A DNA stretch of 27,578 nucleotides. It comes from an uncultured Collinsella sp. Lineage in GTDB: Bacteria; Actinomycetota; Coriobacteriia; Coriobacteriales; Coriobacteriaceae. The DNA is taken from positions 1 through 27,578 of the forward strand of contig CABUQV010000023.1 in the NCBI GenBank assembly GCA_902493855.1, written 5' to 3'. Position numbers and translations under genes: made by a program. The notes under the pieces were generated by a model that was not told where the DNA came from, did no database searches, and saw only the letters and a program-made list of their open reading frames with translations. Below, piece by piece: positions 8,488 to 15,928 of this stretch. Positions within the stretch are counted from its first letter, which is position 1; each line of letters opens with the position of its first letter.

Positions 8488-8900
8488 CGACGGTTCACCT
8501 TCATGACCACATCGCCAATCTGGACTTCGTCGCCCTCGCGCAGCGTCGCGGGTTCCACGAGCTGGCGGCCGTTGACGAGCGTGCCGTTAAGCGAGTTGAG
8601 GTCCTCGATGATGAGCGCCGGGCCCTGCAGCGAAAAGCGCGCATGCGAGGCCGAGACGAACGGTTCGTTGATGCAGATGTCCGAAGATGGCGAGCGGCCG
8701 ACGATGACGGGGCCGAGCATATCTACGTGGATGCCGCGGATACCGCGTGGACCCTTGTCCACATCGATCGTCCAGATAGCCGAGTCGCGGCGCTGTCCGC
8801 GCACAAGCCCCACGCCGGTCTTCATGACGGCGAACAGGAAGATATAGAGCAGGGCGACCAGGACGATGCGGCCTGCAAAAAGGACGATATCGATGTTCAT
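8484..8900 (-). CDS. fhaB: Membrane-anchored FHA-domain protein (FhaB/FipA type)
   Basis: 138 residues. One N-terminal TM helix (about 6-28) is followed by a short linker and a complete FHA domain (about 62-136) with VGRSPSSDI, VSASHARF and LNSLNGTLVNG, the phosphothreonine-binding residues. Size and layout match actinobacterial FhaB, which reads kinase phosphorylation and links it to division proteins. It starts 6 bp after the fhaA stop, with an AGGGGA Shine-Dalgarno inside the end of fhaA, and its stop overlaps the phosphatase start by 4 bp. Confidence 0.93.
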   Translation of the reverse strand: MNIDIVLFAGRIVLVALLYIFLFAVMKTGVGLVRGQRRDSAIWTIDVDKGPRGIRGIHVDMLGPVIVGRSPSSDICINEPFVSASHARFSLQGPALIIEDLNSLNGTLVNGRQLVEPATLREGDEVQIGDVVMKVNRR

Positions 8901-8906
8901 AAGCGA

Positions 8907-9920
8907 CTATCCCCTAAATTCAAAGGTGCTCAGGCCAAACGTCAGCAGATCGCCGTTGCGCAGCGGGCAGCGCGTAATGCGGCGGTTGTTGACGAGTGTG
9001 CCGTTGGTGGAATTGAGGTCCTCGATCGACCAATCCGAGCCCGTAAAGGTGAGCTGGGCGTGGCGGCGCGACACGTTGGGGTCGCGCAGGGCAATGTCGG
9101 AAACTGAGCGCTCGCGACCGATGGTCACCTGTGCGGAGGTGATGCTATGGCTCTCGCCGCTCACGACGTCGACGAGCTGGGCGAGCGGGCGCTGCGGGGC
9201 GCGAGTGCTCGCCATGTTGGAGGCGATGCCGGCTGCGGCGCCTAGGCCCACGGCGGCACCGGTCGCGGCGGCTCCGCCCATGCCGGCAAGCGCGTCGCGC
9301 GAGACGGTCTGCGGCACCGGGATGGGTGCGGCGGCGGGGTCGGGGACGCTAGGCGCGAAGGGGTCTGCCACGGCAAGCGGGTCGGGATCGGCGGCGCGAG
9401 GCGTCGGCTGCTGCTGGGGCATGGCGGTGGGGCGCTGCTGCTGCGGGGCAGCAAACTGCTGCTGGCCGGCGCGTGGGGCGCTGGCGGCGCGGCTTGCCGC
9501 GGAGTTGTTCTGGCCCAGGCCGTTTTGGTAGGCGCGCTCTTCCTCGTACAGGCGGCCGAGCGTGGGCGCATCGACGTTCTCGGCAAAGACCGAGAACTTG
9601 CCGGCGCGCAGCTGCGGATCGATCATAAAGCGCACGAGGGGCTCGCCGACAAAGACATAGCGGCGCTTTTCGGCCTGCGCCTTCACAAACTCGCGGACCT
9701 CGCGCGAAAGCTCGGGGTAGAACGGGGCGAGCATGGGATCGTCGTCGGCGGCGATAAGGATGGTATAGAGTGCCGGCGCCGTGTTGACGCCGTTAATCAC
9801 CAGAGTCTGATCCTCCATGTCGCGAGCGGCCTGCTTGGCAAGCTTCTTAAAGGAGAACGGGGCACGGGTGGCACCGAAGATGCCGGCCACGTGGTCCTCG
9901 AAGATGTTCAGGAAGTTCAC
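8907..9920 (-). CDS. fhaA: FhaA-type protein: N-terminal DUF3662 plus C-terminal FHA
   Basis: 337 residues from GTG 9920, with GGAGAG about 9 nt upstream and a 4-bp GTGA overlap with the stop of the upstream kinase. Residues 1 to about 115 resemble the FhaA N-terminal domain (DUF3662; MNFLNIFEDHVAGIFG start). A Gln/Ala/Pro-rich linker follows (about 140-245). The FHA domain (about 250-336) has IGRERSVSDI, VSRRHAQL and LNSTNGTLVNN. In mycobacteria FhaA binds phosphorylated MviN/MurJ-associated partners and regulates peptidoglycan synthesis at the membrane. Here the same role is inferred from operon position. Confidence 0.92.
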   Translation of the reverse strand: MNFLNIFEDHVAGIFGATRAPFSFKKLAKQAARDMEDQTLVINGVNTAPALYTILIAADDDPMLAPFYPELSREVREFVKAQAEKRRYVFVGEPLVRFMIDPQLRAGKFSVFAENVDAPTLGRLYEEERAYQNGLGQNNSAASRAASAPRAGQQQFAAPQQQRPTAMPQQQPTPRAADPDPLAVADPFAPSVPDPAAAPIPVPQTVSRDALAGMGGAAATGAAVGLGAAAGIASNMASTRAPQRPLAQLVDVVSGESHSITSAQVTIGRERSVSDIALRDPNVSRRHAQLTFTGSDWSIEDLNSTNGTLVNNRRITRCPLRNGDLLTFGLSTFEFRG

Positions 9921-11770
9921 GAAAGATCACTCTCCGTATAGGTTCTTTGGTATCCGAGCAAATATAGGCATATCCCAACGATTATAGAGGATAGGATTCC
10001 CGCAACCGCCGCCTTGGCGATGACCGCGGCTGCAAGGCTGGCAATTTCCATATGGTGTGCAAGACAGGACGCCGCTGCGCAGCCGATGCCGGTGACAGCG
10101 ATGGCGGCGATTGCGGCAAGGTTTGAGCCCTGATCGGCACGCTTGGCATGGGCATTGAGCAGCGCGGATGACGCTGCGGCAGTTGCCGCGACCAGCACAA
10201 AGGCAGCCCAAAGGAGCGGGTCTCCCAGCGCTGCGGCAACGTTACCGAGCCCCAGCACGCCTCCGGCTGAAAGCGCGACCGTGGCCAGACGGGCAAAAAG
10301 CGCGCCCATGCCCGTTGCCGCGGCGGCGCTTGCCGGGCCGAGCCAAAATGACGCGACGCCGGCGGCGACCCCAGCTGCCAGGAAGGTATTGCCGGTCAGA
10401 CAGCCAAGCGCGAGTGCACAGGTGAGCGTGGCGCTCGCGGCAGCCTCGGTGCGACCCCAGGCGATCCACCAACCGGACATGGCGGCGGCAAAGATCACCG
10501 CGACGGGCAGCATCGACAGGATGCCCTGTGCCTGCATGGTGGCGTTGGCCATGAGCACCAAAAAGCCCACAGCCGAGATGGCCGAGCCAATTTGGGGGGC
10601 CAGGCCAGCCGCCGCTCCGATCGCGATGGCCGCAATGACCAGGCCGGGAAGCGCCGCGACCCCGGCCGTTTGCATCAGCAAAAAGCTAAAGGTGCCGCAC
10701 GTTAGCGCCGAGATAGTGCGCATGGTGTAGTCGCGCGCATGGCTCCAGCGCGTGCCCGCCCAGCCGAGTGCGGGGTCGACCTCGATGGCGTCGTCCTCGT
10801 AGTGCGACGGCTCGATATCGTCGAGCTCCTGCTCGTCATCCGAAAGTTCGCCAACCATTTGCTCCAGGCTGCGACGGCCTTCGCGCACGCTGCCCAGACC
10901 GGCAAGGAGCTGGTCGCAAAATGCCTCGATGCTGTTGGGGCGGTCCTGCGGCATGGGGGAGAGCGCGCTCATGAGCGCGGTCTCGGCTCCCGGGGGGAAG
11001 TGTGGTATCAGCTCGCTGGGATAGGTGGCGCCGCCGATGATGCGGCCGAGCGAGTCGGCGGGCGTGGCCGCCATAAAGGGAGCGCTGCCGCACAGGCCCT
11101 CGTAGATCACACAGGCGAGGGCAAAGACATCGGCGCGCTCGTCGACCGTGCCGGTCTCGATATCGAGCTGCTCGGGCGGCATGTAGCCGATAGTGCCGCC
11201 GCGCGAACCGCCAAAGCCACCGGCAGACGACAGTCGCGCCATGCCAAAGTCGGTGAGCTTTACATTGCCCGAGTGGTCGATGAGCACGTTGGCGGGCTTA
11301 ATGTCCAGGTGGAGTACGCCATTACTATGGGCGAAGGTGAGCGCCTGGCCCAAGGCATCGGCAATGGCCGCGGCCTCGTCAAAGGTAAGTGAGTGGCCGT
11401 CCACGCGATGCAAAAACTCGGCCAGCGACATGCCATCGACATATTCCATAACCAGGTAGGCATAGGCTGTGTCGTGCGTAAAGTCGATGACCTGCACGAT
11501 GTTGGGATGTTGAAGCATGGCGGCAGTGTGCGCCTCGCGCAGGACATCCATGATGTCGCTGGCGGGCATGCCGGCACCGTTGATAAGGGGGATGCGCTTA
11601 ATGGCGACGCGGCGGCGCAGGTGCGTGTCGCGGCAGATCTCGATGGAGCCAAAACCGCCGGTCGCAAGTGTCTCGAGCGGCTGGTACCGCTTGAGCAGCT
11701 CGCGAGAGCTGGTGCCCTCCAAGGGAACGTCCGGCGAGAACCGGGCGGTATGTTGCGAGAAAAGCGGCAT
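9917..11770 (-). CDS. Multi-pass membrane Ser/Thr protein kinase
   Basis: 617 residues from ATG 11770, preceded by GAGGG at 6 nt; an upstream TTG at 11776 abuts that site. The N-terminal kinase domain (about 28-295) has LATGGFGSI, VAIK (K58), DIKPANVL (D156), DFG (174-176) and PPE (198-200). The catalytic loop is HLD rather than HRD, so the RD arginine is absent. An acidic stretch (about 309-335) leads to a hydrophobic C-terminal half (about 350-605) that could form eight or more TM helices. It is the first gene of the operon and occupies the role of the second kinase (PknA) of mycobacterial loci, but with a different architecture: no PASTA domains and a large membrane domain of unknown ligand. 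Confidence 0.93.
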   Translation of the reverse strand: MPLFSQHTARFSPDVPLEGTSSRELLKRYQPLETLATGGFGSIEICRDTHLRRRVAIKRIPLINGAGMPASDIMDVLREAHTAAMLQHPNIVQVIDFTHDTAYAYLVMEYVDGMSLAEFLHRVDGHSLTFDEAAAIADALGQALTFAHSNGVLHLDIKPANVLIDHSGNVKLTDFGMARLSSAGGFGGSRGGTIGYMPPEQLDIETGTVDERADVFALACVIYEGLCGSAPFMAATPADSLGRIIGGATYPSELIPHFPPGAETALMSALSPMPQDRPNSIEAFCDQLLAGLGSVREGRRSLEQMVGELSDDEQELDDIEPSHYEDDAIEVDPALGWAGTRWSHARDYTMRTISALTCGTFSFLLMQTAGVAALPGLVIAAIAIGAAAGLAPQIGSAISAVGFLVLMANATMQAQGILSMLPVAVIFAAAMSGWWIAWGRTEAAASATLTCALALGCLTGNTFLAAGVAAGVASFWLGPASAAAATGMGALFARLATVALSAGGVLGLGNVAAALGDPLLWAAFVLVAATAAASSALLNAHAKRADQGSNLAAIAAIAVTGIGCAAASCLAHHMEIASLAAAVIAKAAVAGILSSIIVGICLYLLGYQRTYTESDLS

Positions 11771-11850
11771 GGCCAACCCTCGTGCGTTTAAAGTTCGTTT
11801 GCGAGCGGCGGGCGCGGAGCCGAGCCGTTCGCGGTGGCATAGATGCTGCT

Positions 11851-11878
11851 AGTGTAGCACGCTCGGGTGCATGGTGAA
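11851..11878 (-). promoter_or_regulatory. Promoter of the kinase-FHA-SEDS/PBP operon
   Basis: Minus strand: extended -10 TG-C-TACACT (11859 to 11851) and a -35-like TTCACC (11878-11873) with a 16-bp spacer. Start would fall near 11844, giving a leader of about 70 nt before ATG 11770. It is the only good promoter candidate upstream of the operon and lies about 50 bp from the nearest copy of the alternating repeat array. Confidence 0.65.
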
Positions 11879-11929
11879 GGTAGCGGGGTGAGGTGGCCTA
11901 TCTGGCTTGGCCCTCGTCTCGACCCATCC

Positions 11930-12067
11930 GGAAAGCGCGTCCCAGTTTTCGTCCAAATTGCGGGATGCGTTTTCCGAATGGGGTAGGCTGCGGAAAATGC
12001 ATCCCAGAATATTGGCCTAGAACGGGATGCAGTTTCCGGATCGATGCTCAAAAGGAAAGCGCATCCC
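11930..12067. repeat. Array of five alternating inverted 14-bp motifs (GGGATGCRNTTTCC)
   Basis: Copies: A 11930-11943 (reverse), B 11962-11975 (forward), C 11992-12005 (reverse), D 12024-12037 (forward), E 12054-12067 (reverse). In forward sense they read GGGACGCGCTTTCC, GGGATGCGTTTTCC, GGGATGCATTTTCC, GGGATGCAGTTTCC and GGGATGCGCTTTCC. Spacers are 18, 16, 18 and 16 bp, so starts repeat every 30 or 32 bp, close to three helical turns. A with B and C with D form two similar palindromic units of about 46 bp. In A-B the differences between arms become G-U pairs on the plus strand, which would preserve an RNA hairpin. It lies between the divergent promoters of the kinase operon and the LuxR cassette. 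It could be a cooperative operator array, a hairpin-forming leader RNA, or a dispersed palindromic repeat element. Confidence 0.85.
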
Positions 12068-12184
12068 GCTTTGATGCGGGGACTGCGGACAAAAGCTGGA
12101 CCGTGATCTTGCTCGGATTGGAGTTCGCCTGAATCGTTGATGCTGGCTGGTGCAGGCGCGGAGATAAATGAGCAGCCCGAGCGA

Positions 12185-12205
12185 TATAATGACACGCTAT
12201 GGAGG
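12185..12205 (+). promoter_or_regulatory. -10 box and Shine-Dalgarno for the LuxR-type gene
   Basis: A consensus TATAAT at 12185-12190 predicts a start near 12197, and GGAGG at 12201-12205 lies 4 nt before ATG 12210. No -35 match is seen about 17 bp upstream, so an activator may be needed. The very short leader is the main argument for choosing ATG 12210 over ATG 12168, which would lie upstream of this promoter. Confidence 0.5.
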
Positions 12206-12209
12206 CCAT

Positions 12210-14345
12210 ATGCTCTTTTCCCGCCGTTCTGCTACATCTGCCTGTGCCGTTGCGCTTATCGTAATGGCGGTCACCCCTTATCACCGGTTTTCATCTTCAA
12301 TCGGCCTGGCATCAGGTGCGATGACCTGGCTCGTTATCCTCGGTGCATGCCTCGCGGCGTTTGGTCATGGTGTTGCGCTCCGCAAGGGGAGAGAAATAAG
12401 ACGGCCGGGTCGCCTTGGCGTCTTCGGTGCTTTCCTTGCTGCTATTGCGGTGGTTCCCGAATGGGTCGACTTGGCCTTCTATGCTCGCGGAGATTCTATT
12501 CCAATCGCGTTTGCACCAAGCTGGCTGTTGCATGGCGTTTCGTGTGCCTTGTGCTTCACTGGGTCGCTGCTCCTCTCATATGTAATTTGGGATACGGCGG
12601 GCTCTCCTTTGATACGGGGGGCGGCGCGGGACGGCGAAAGGGCGACCCGCCGACCGCAGAGCGCGCTTTTTGCAGAAACAATAGTTGTCCTGTCTTGCCT
12701 GCTGTTTTGCTGTCGAGTTTCATGGAGAGTCGTTCCCGAGCCATGGGGGATGCCCTCTGTAACGGCCGCATCAATTGGCATCGTGCTTTTAATTCCTCTG
12801 GTCTATCTCGTATTGGCTGCGGTCCCGCTGCTTTGCTGTCCCCGCGCCTTTGGTCGGGGGCAGGGCGACGTGTTCGCCCGTTCTGTGCTCGTAGCAGTTC
12901 CCATTGGCCTTGTTCCCGCTGTTGAGGTGGCATACTTCGCAAACGATGCCGCGATCATTGCGTCGCTGACGATAGGGTCCGCTATTGCTGCCTTTGTATG
13001 TACGTTGCTCAGGAAGAAGCGGAACAACGATTCGGATATCCCCCGCACGTCCGACCCATTCGATGCGGGAGCGTTTTCTCCCTCTCTGTCGCCTCGAGAA
13101 GAGCAGTTTGTTCGATTGTTGCTCAAAGGGAAAACGCCGGCGGAAATTGCCAGGGAGACGGATACGAAGCCATCGACGGTGCGGACCACGCTTCACCGAG
13201 CATACGGGAAGGCGTCGGTTGCGGGCTCGCGTGAGCTGGTGGCGCTGTTTGCGGGTGGGGGCGAAGCTGTAGAGTCTGAGCTGTCGCAGCGGCATGCCGG
13301 CGATATGTTGGCATTAGCTCGGACGCACCGGCTGCTTCGATATCTGCCCACATCTTTTTTTATTTTCCTTGCGGCAGGTCCCTTGGTAATGGCGAATAGT
13401 GATTGGGAATCCAGCGTTATGCGGGCAGTCGCCTTTTCTCTTGCAAGCTATACATTGGGCCTCGGACTGTTTCTTTCGCCGTATTGCGCGGTTGTAAAGA
13501 CAAATCATGACGCTGATCTGGATAGGGTGGATGGGGCGATTGAGCTCGGAGGTCCGTGCATGTGGGCGATACTGTCTGCTGCGGAATGGTCTTTTATCTA
13601 TATCACGGCATTGATGTGCATACGAGTTCCGTTGATGGCTGTGCCGGTCCTGTTTTGCGGCGTGGCGTCTACGGCTTCGCTCGCTGTTGGGCTGCGTCCG
13701 TTTAAGGTGCATGCCCGTGCTCGGGCTATCGTGCCATTGGTGTCAATAGGTGTCGCTGCTTCAATCTATGCGGCCAGTAGGGGGCGAATTCATGGGTTCG
13801 TGGTGCTGGCGGGGATGCTGCTCACATATGTAGTGCTGCGAAGCTGTCCGCAGCGCAAAATGCTCGGGGTATGGATGCTCTGCTTTGGGGCGACGGCTCC
13901 TGTCTGGGTCGTCTTGCTCAACATGGCGCAGGATCTGACGGTTTTCGAGCCGCTGTTCCTCGCGTCGCTGTTGGGGCATAGTTCGGCTCTCAATGTCGTC
14001 GTGGCAACGGTGGTCGTCTGCTGGTCTGTGCCCATGTTCGTCACGCACATCGCGCTCGCCCGCTCGGTTGAGAACGAGAGGGCCGTCTTGGAGTACCGTG
14101 CGAATGGGTTCACCGAAACGGCTCGCGTGCGCCAGCTGGCTTTGCTTACATCGCGCTCCCTTTCCGATGTTCAGTCGCAAATTTTGCTAATGACGGCAGA
14201 GGGCGCAACGACAAAGACCATTGCGGAGGGCGTAGGTTATGCTGCATCTACGGTGCAAGCGTTGCGATCCGCATCTTATCGCCAGTTGAAGATCAAGAAC
14301 AAAGCGGAGCTTATTTCATTGTTATCGCAGGTGGATAACGTGTAA
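12210..14345 (+). CDS. Tandem-duplicated membrane LuxR-family regulator (TM-HTH-TM-HTH)
   Basis: 711 residues from ATG 12210 (an upstream ATG at 12168, also with a GGAG, would add 14). Residues 1 to about 268 contain several TM helices. The first LuxR HTH is at about 293-347 (LSPREEQFVRLLLKGKTPAEIA, then STVRTTLHRAYGK). A second hydrophobic block (about 378-618) is followed by a second LuxR HTH at about 650-706 (LSDVQSQILLMTAEGATTKTIA, then STVQALRSASYRQL). Both HTHs share the LS..Q...G.T...IA...STV pattern. Single-unit versions (N-terminal TM block, C-terminal HTH) are common in Coriobacteriia; here two appear joined head to tail. It likely controls the secreted-protein/ABC genes just downstream. 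G+C is lower than in neighbouring genes. Confidence 0.88.
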   Translation: MLFSRRSATSACAVALIVMAVTPYHRFSSSIGLASGAMTWLVILGACLAAFGHGVALRKGREIRRPGRLGVFGAFLAAIAVVPEWVDLAFYARGDSIPIAFAPSWLLHGVSCALCFTGSLLLSYVIWDTAGSPLIRGAARDGERATRRPQSALFAETIVVLSCLLFCCRVSWRVVPEPWGMPSVTAASIGIVLLIPLVYLVLAAVPLLCCPRAFGRGQGDVFARSVLVAVPIGLVPAVEVAYFANDAAIIASLTIGSAIAAFVCTLLRKKRNNDSDIPRTSDPFDAGAFSPSLSPREEQFVRLLLKGKTPAEIARETDTKPSTVRTTLHRAYGKASVAGSRELVALFAGGGEAVESELSQRHAGDMLALARTHRLLRYLPTSFFIFLAAGPLVMANSDWESSVMRAVAFSLASYTLGLGLFLSPYCAVVKTNHDADLDRVDGAIELGGPCMWAILSAAEWSFIYITALMCIRVPLMAVPVLFCGVASTASLAVGLRPFKVHARARAIVPLVSIGVAASIYAASRGRIHGFVVLAGMLLTYVVLRSCPQRKMLGVWMLCFGATAPVWVVLLNMAQDLTVFEPLFLASLLGHSSALNVVVATVVVCWSVPMFVTHIALARSVENERAVLEYRANGFTETARVRQLALLTSRSLSDVQSQILLMTAEGATTKTIAEGVGYAASTVQALRSASYRQLKIKNKAELISLLSQVDNV

Positions 14346-14381
14346 ACGCCTGGATTATCAACTCAATAGCGAGTGTTTACA
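14341..14381 (+). promoter_or_regulatory. Inverted repeat after the LuxR gene, possible operator or weak terminator
   Basis: TGTAAAC (14341-14347, overlapping the stop codon) and GTTTACA (14375-14381) form a perfect 7-bp inverted repeat with a 27-nt spacer. It lies just upstream of the secreted-protein gene. No T-tract follows closely, so an operator role is as likely as termination. Confidence 0.3.
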
Positions 14382-14413
14382 GACATCTTTCTCCATTCAT
14401 GCAAAGGTTGCCG

Positions 14414-14425
14414 TGCGTCGACGCA
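14414..14425 (+). promoter_or_regulatory. 12-bp perfect palindrome upstream of the secreted-protein gene
   Basis: TGCGTCGACGCA is fully self-complementary and lies 29 bp before ATG 14455. It is a candidate binding site for the adjacent LuxR-type regulator. No convincing -10/-35 pair was found beside it. Confidence 0.35.
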
Positions 14426-14454
14426 TTGTTAACCGCTTTTGATTGGAGAAGGCC

Positions 14455-14967
14455 ATGATTAAGCCAAGGAGCGTTATTGCTCGAATCGGAGTCGGCTTGG
14501 CGATTGTTGCGGGCTTGTCGATGGGTGCACCTGCCGCATCATTTGCTCAAGAGGAGTTTGACACTTCCCAGGTTTCTAGCATTTCGCAGAGCGCGGATGC
14601 CGGAATTGCCACATGCAAGAACAACGAAGATAGAAATTTCGCTTTTCAATGTTCTGGCACGAGCGCAACTGGCTATCGCCAGAAAGAAGATTCATCCTCA
14701 GTCTACATTTGGATTCAAGGCTATTCGGGAAAGCCATTGCGCCTGTACGTGGACGGTGCCTATGACACTAAAGGAACGGGCAACATGAATTGCACGCAAG
14801 GCGTGTATCGCTCCAACCATGCGGATAAATGGGAGATATACAACCTCGTCCGTGAGAATAAGCGCAGTCATGCTCGTCTGACTGCATGGGCCGAGTCCGG
14901 ATACGGCACGGTCTATGGAAAGTGGAGCCCCGATTGCTTTGGCCATTTTAACAAACTTCCCTCCTAG
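14455..14967 (+). CDS. Small secreted cysteine-containing protein, bacteriocin-like (DUF2712-like)
   Basis: 170 residues from ATG 14455, with GGAG 6 nt upstream; an in-frame ATG at 14443 overlaps that site. A Sec signal peptide (MIKPRSVIARIG, hydrophobic core, SFA|QEE near residue 31) precedes a mature part of about 139 residues with four cysteines (54, 66, 113, 161). YRQKEDSSSVYIW (74-86) and GKWSPDC (155-161) recall small exported proteins (DUF2712-type) encoded next to ABC permease pairs in Firmicutes and Actinobacteria; this family link is from memory and moderate. It is the first of the downstream genes and is separated from the ABC genes by a strong hairpin. It may be a secreted antimicrobial or signal protein with the ABC proteins giving immunity or sensing; an alternative is a surface-stress protein. 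Confidence 0.7.
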   Translation: MIKPRSVIARIGVGLAIVAGLSMGAPAASFAQEEFDTSQVSSISQSADAGIATCKNNEDRNFAFQCSGTSATGYRQKEDSSSVYIWIQGYSGKPLRLYVDGAYDTKGTGNMNCTQGVYRSNHADKWEIYNLVRENKRSHARLTAWAESGYGTVYGKWSPDCFGHFNKLPS

Positions 14968-14995
14968 CCAATCCGCAGCTTCTTGTTGTGATTAG

Positions 14996-15027
14996 GGCCG
15001 GGCCGAGTGTTGCTGCTCGGCCCGGCC
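14996..15027 (+). terminator. Strong intra-operon hairpin between the secreted protein and ABC genes
   Basis: A perfect 12-bp G+C-rich stem (14996-15007 with 15016-15027) with an 8-nt loop. No U-tract follows; instead GGAGGG for the next gene begins about 5 nt later. It may stabilise the 3' end of an abundant upstream message or attenuate read-through into the ABC genes, rather than act as a full terminator. Confidence 0.6.
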
Positions 15028-15046
15028 GAAGGGAGGGTGATGTCGC

Positions 15047-15928
15047 TTGAATAGAAATCTAATGCGGCACGAGTTGTCCAAGATATTTGGCAATCCTATA
15101 TTTGCGTTGACCCTTATGGTTGCAACTGCAATTTCGATGGCGGCTGCCATTGAGGCATGGTGGACGCTCGAGACTGAGCGCAAGCAGCTGTTATCGCTTG
15201 GCTATGGCGTTGGTTTGCAAGTCCAGGCATACCTCGGCCAAACGCGTGAAAGTAGCTTTGGTAACTGGATCGTTGTGAGTGCAAATGCACCGCTATCGGC
15301 ATCAGTGTTTTTCTATGCGCTGCCGTTGCTTGCCATGCTGGCCGGGTCGTGGTCATGCCTGTCCGAGCGTTTGAGCGGTTACGAGGCGCAGATCTGCACA
15401 CGTGTTTCTAGAAATGCATACGTGAACGTGAAGATGCTGTCTGCTTTTCTCTCTGCGTTTGCGGTCACGGCTATTCCGCTACTCGTGAACTTCCTGATTG
15501 TCTCAATGCTGTTTCCCGCGTATCTCCCCCGGGTCGATGAATCGACTTACGTCGGGCTCTATCTGCATAGCTATTTTTCTGGTCTGTTTTATTCCCGGCC
15601 TCTGTTATATGTGCTGGTTTATACACTGTTCGATGCAGTGACGCTGGGGGCTCTATCCATGGCCGTGACTGGTCTGTCGGTTGTGTTTCGCAGCAGAATC
15701 AAGGCGATGGTCGTTCCATATCTGATTATGGTTGCATGGCACTTTGTTAACGATTGGATTTTTAGCGTCCTTTCATGCGTCGGCTTTAACTGCAACATTC
15801 TTAACAGCATCAGGTCGGAATCACTAAATAACTGGCCCGACATTCGAGCAGGGTTTGCAGAAATCATTTTGCTGTTCGTCTTTTCTTTGATTTCCGCGAG
15901 ATTCTTAAAAAGACGCGAGGTGGTCTGA
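15047..15928 (+). CDS. ABC-type membrane protein 1
   Basis: 293 residues from TTG 15047, with GGAGG about 10 nt upstream; ATG 15062 is the alternative but lacks a nearby site. The N-terminus MRHELSKIFGNPIFALTL is typical of ABC-2-type permeases, with a cytoplasmic helix followed by a TM helix. About six TM segments are visible, with a large loop after the first (about 40-75). It has no ATPase motifs and would pair with the next permease and the ATPase. Coupling is by TGATG overlap (1 nt) with the next gene. Substrate unknown; self-immunity or export connected to the secreted protein is inferred from gene order. Confidence 0.75.
   Translation: MNRNLMRHELSKIFGNPIFALTLMVATAISMAAAIEAWWTLETERKQLLSLGYGVGLQVQAYLGQTRESSFGNWIVVSANAPLSASVFFYALPLLAMLAGSWSCLSERLSGYEAQICTRVSRNAYVNVKMLSAFLSAFAVTAIPLLVNFLIVSMLFPAYLPRVDESTYVGLYLHSYFSGLFYSRPLLYVLVYTLFDAVTLGALSMAVTGLSVVFRSRIKAMVVPYLIMVAWHFVNDWIFSVLSCVGFNCNILNSIRSESLNNWPDIRAGFAEIILLFVFSLISARFLKRREVV

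Noticed and set aside
11930..12067. CRISPR array
   Set aside because: Repeats are 14 bp, alternate in orientation, and spacers are 16/18 bp; no cas genes are nearby.
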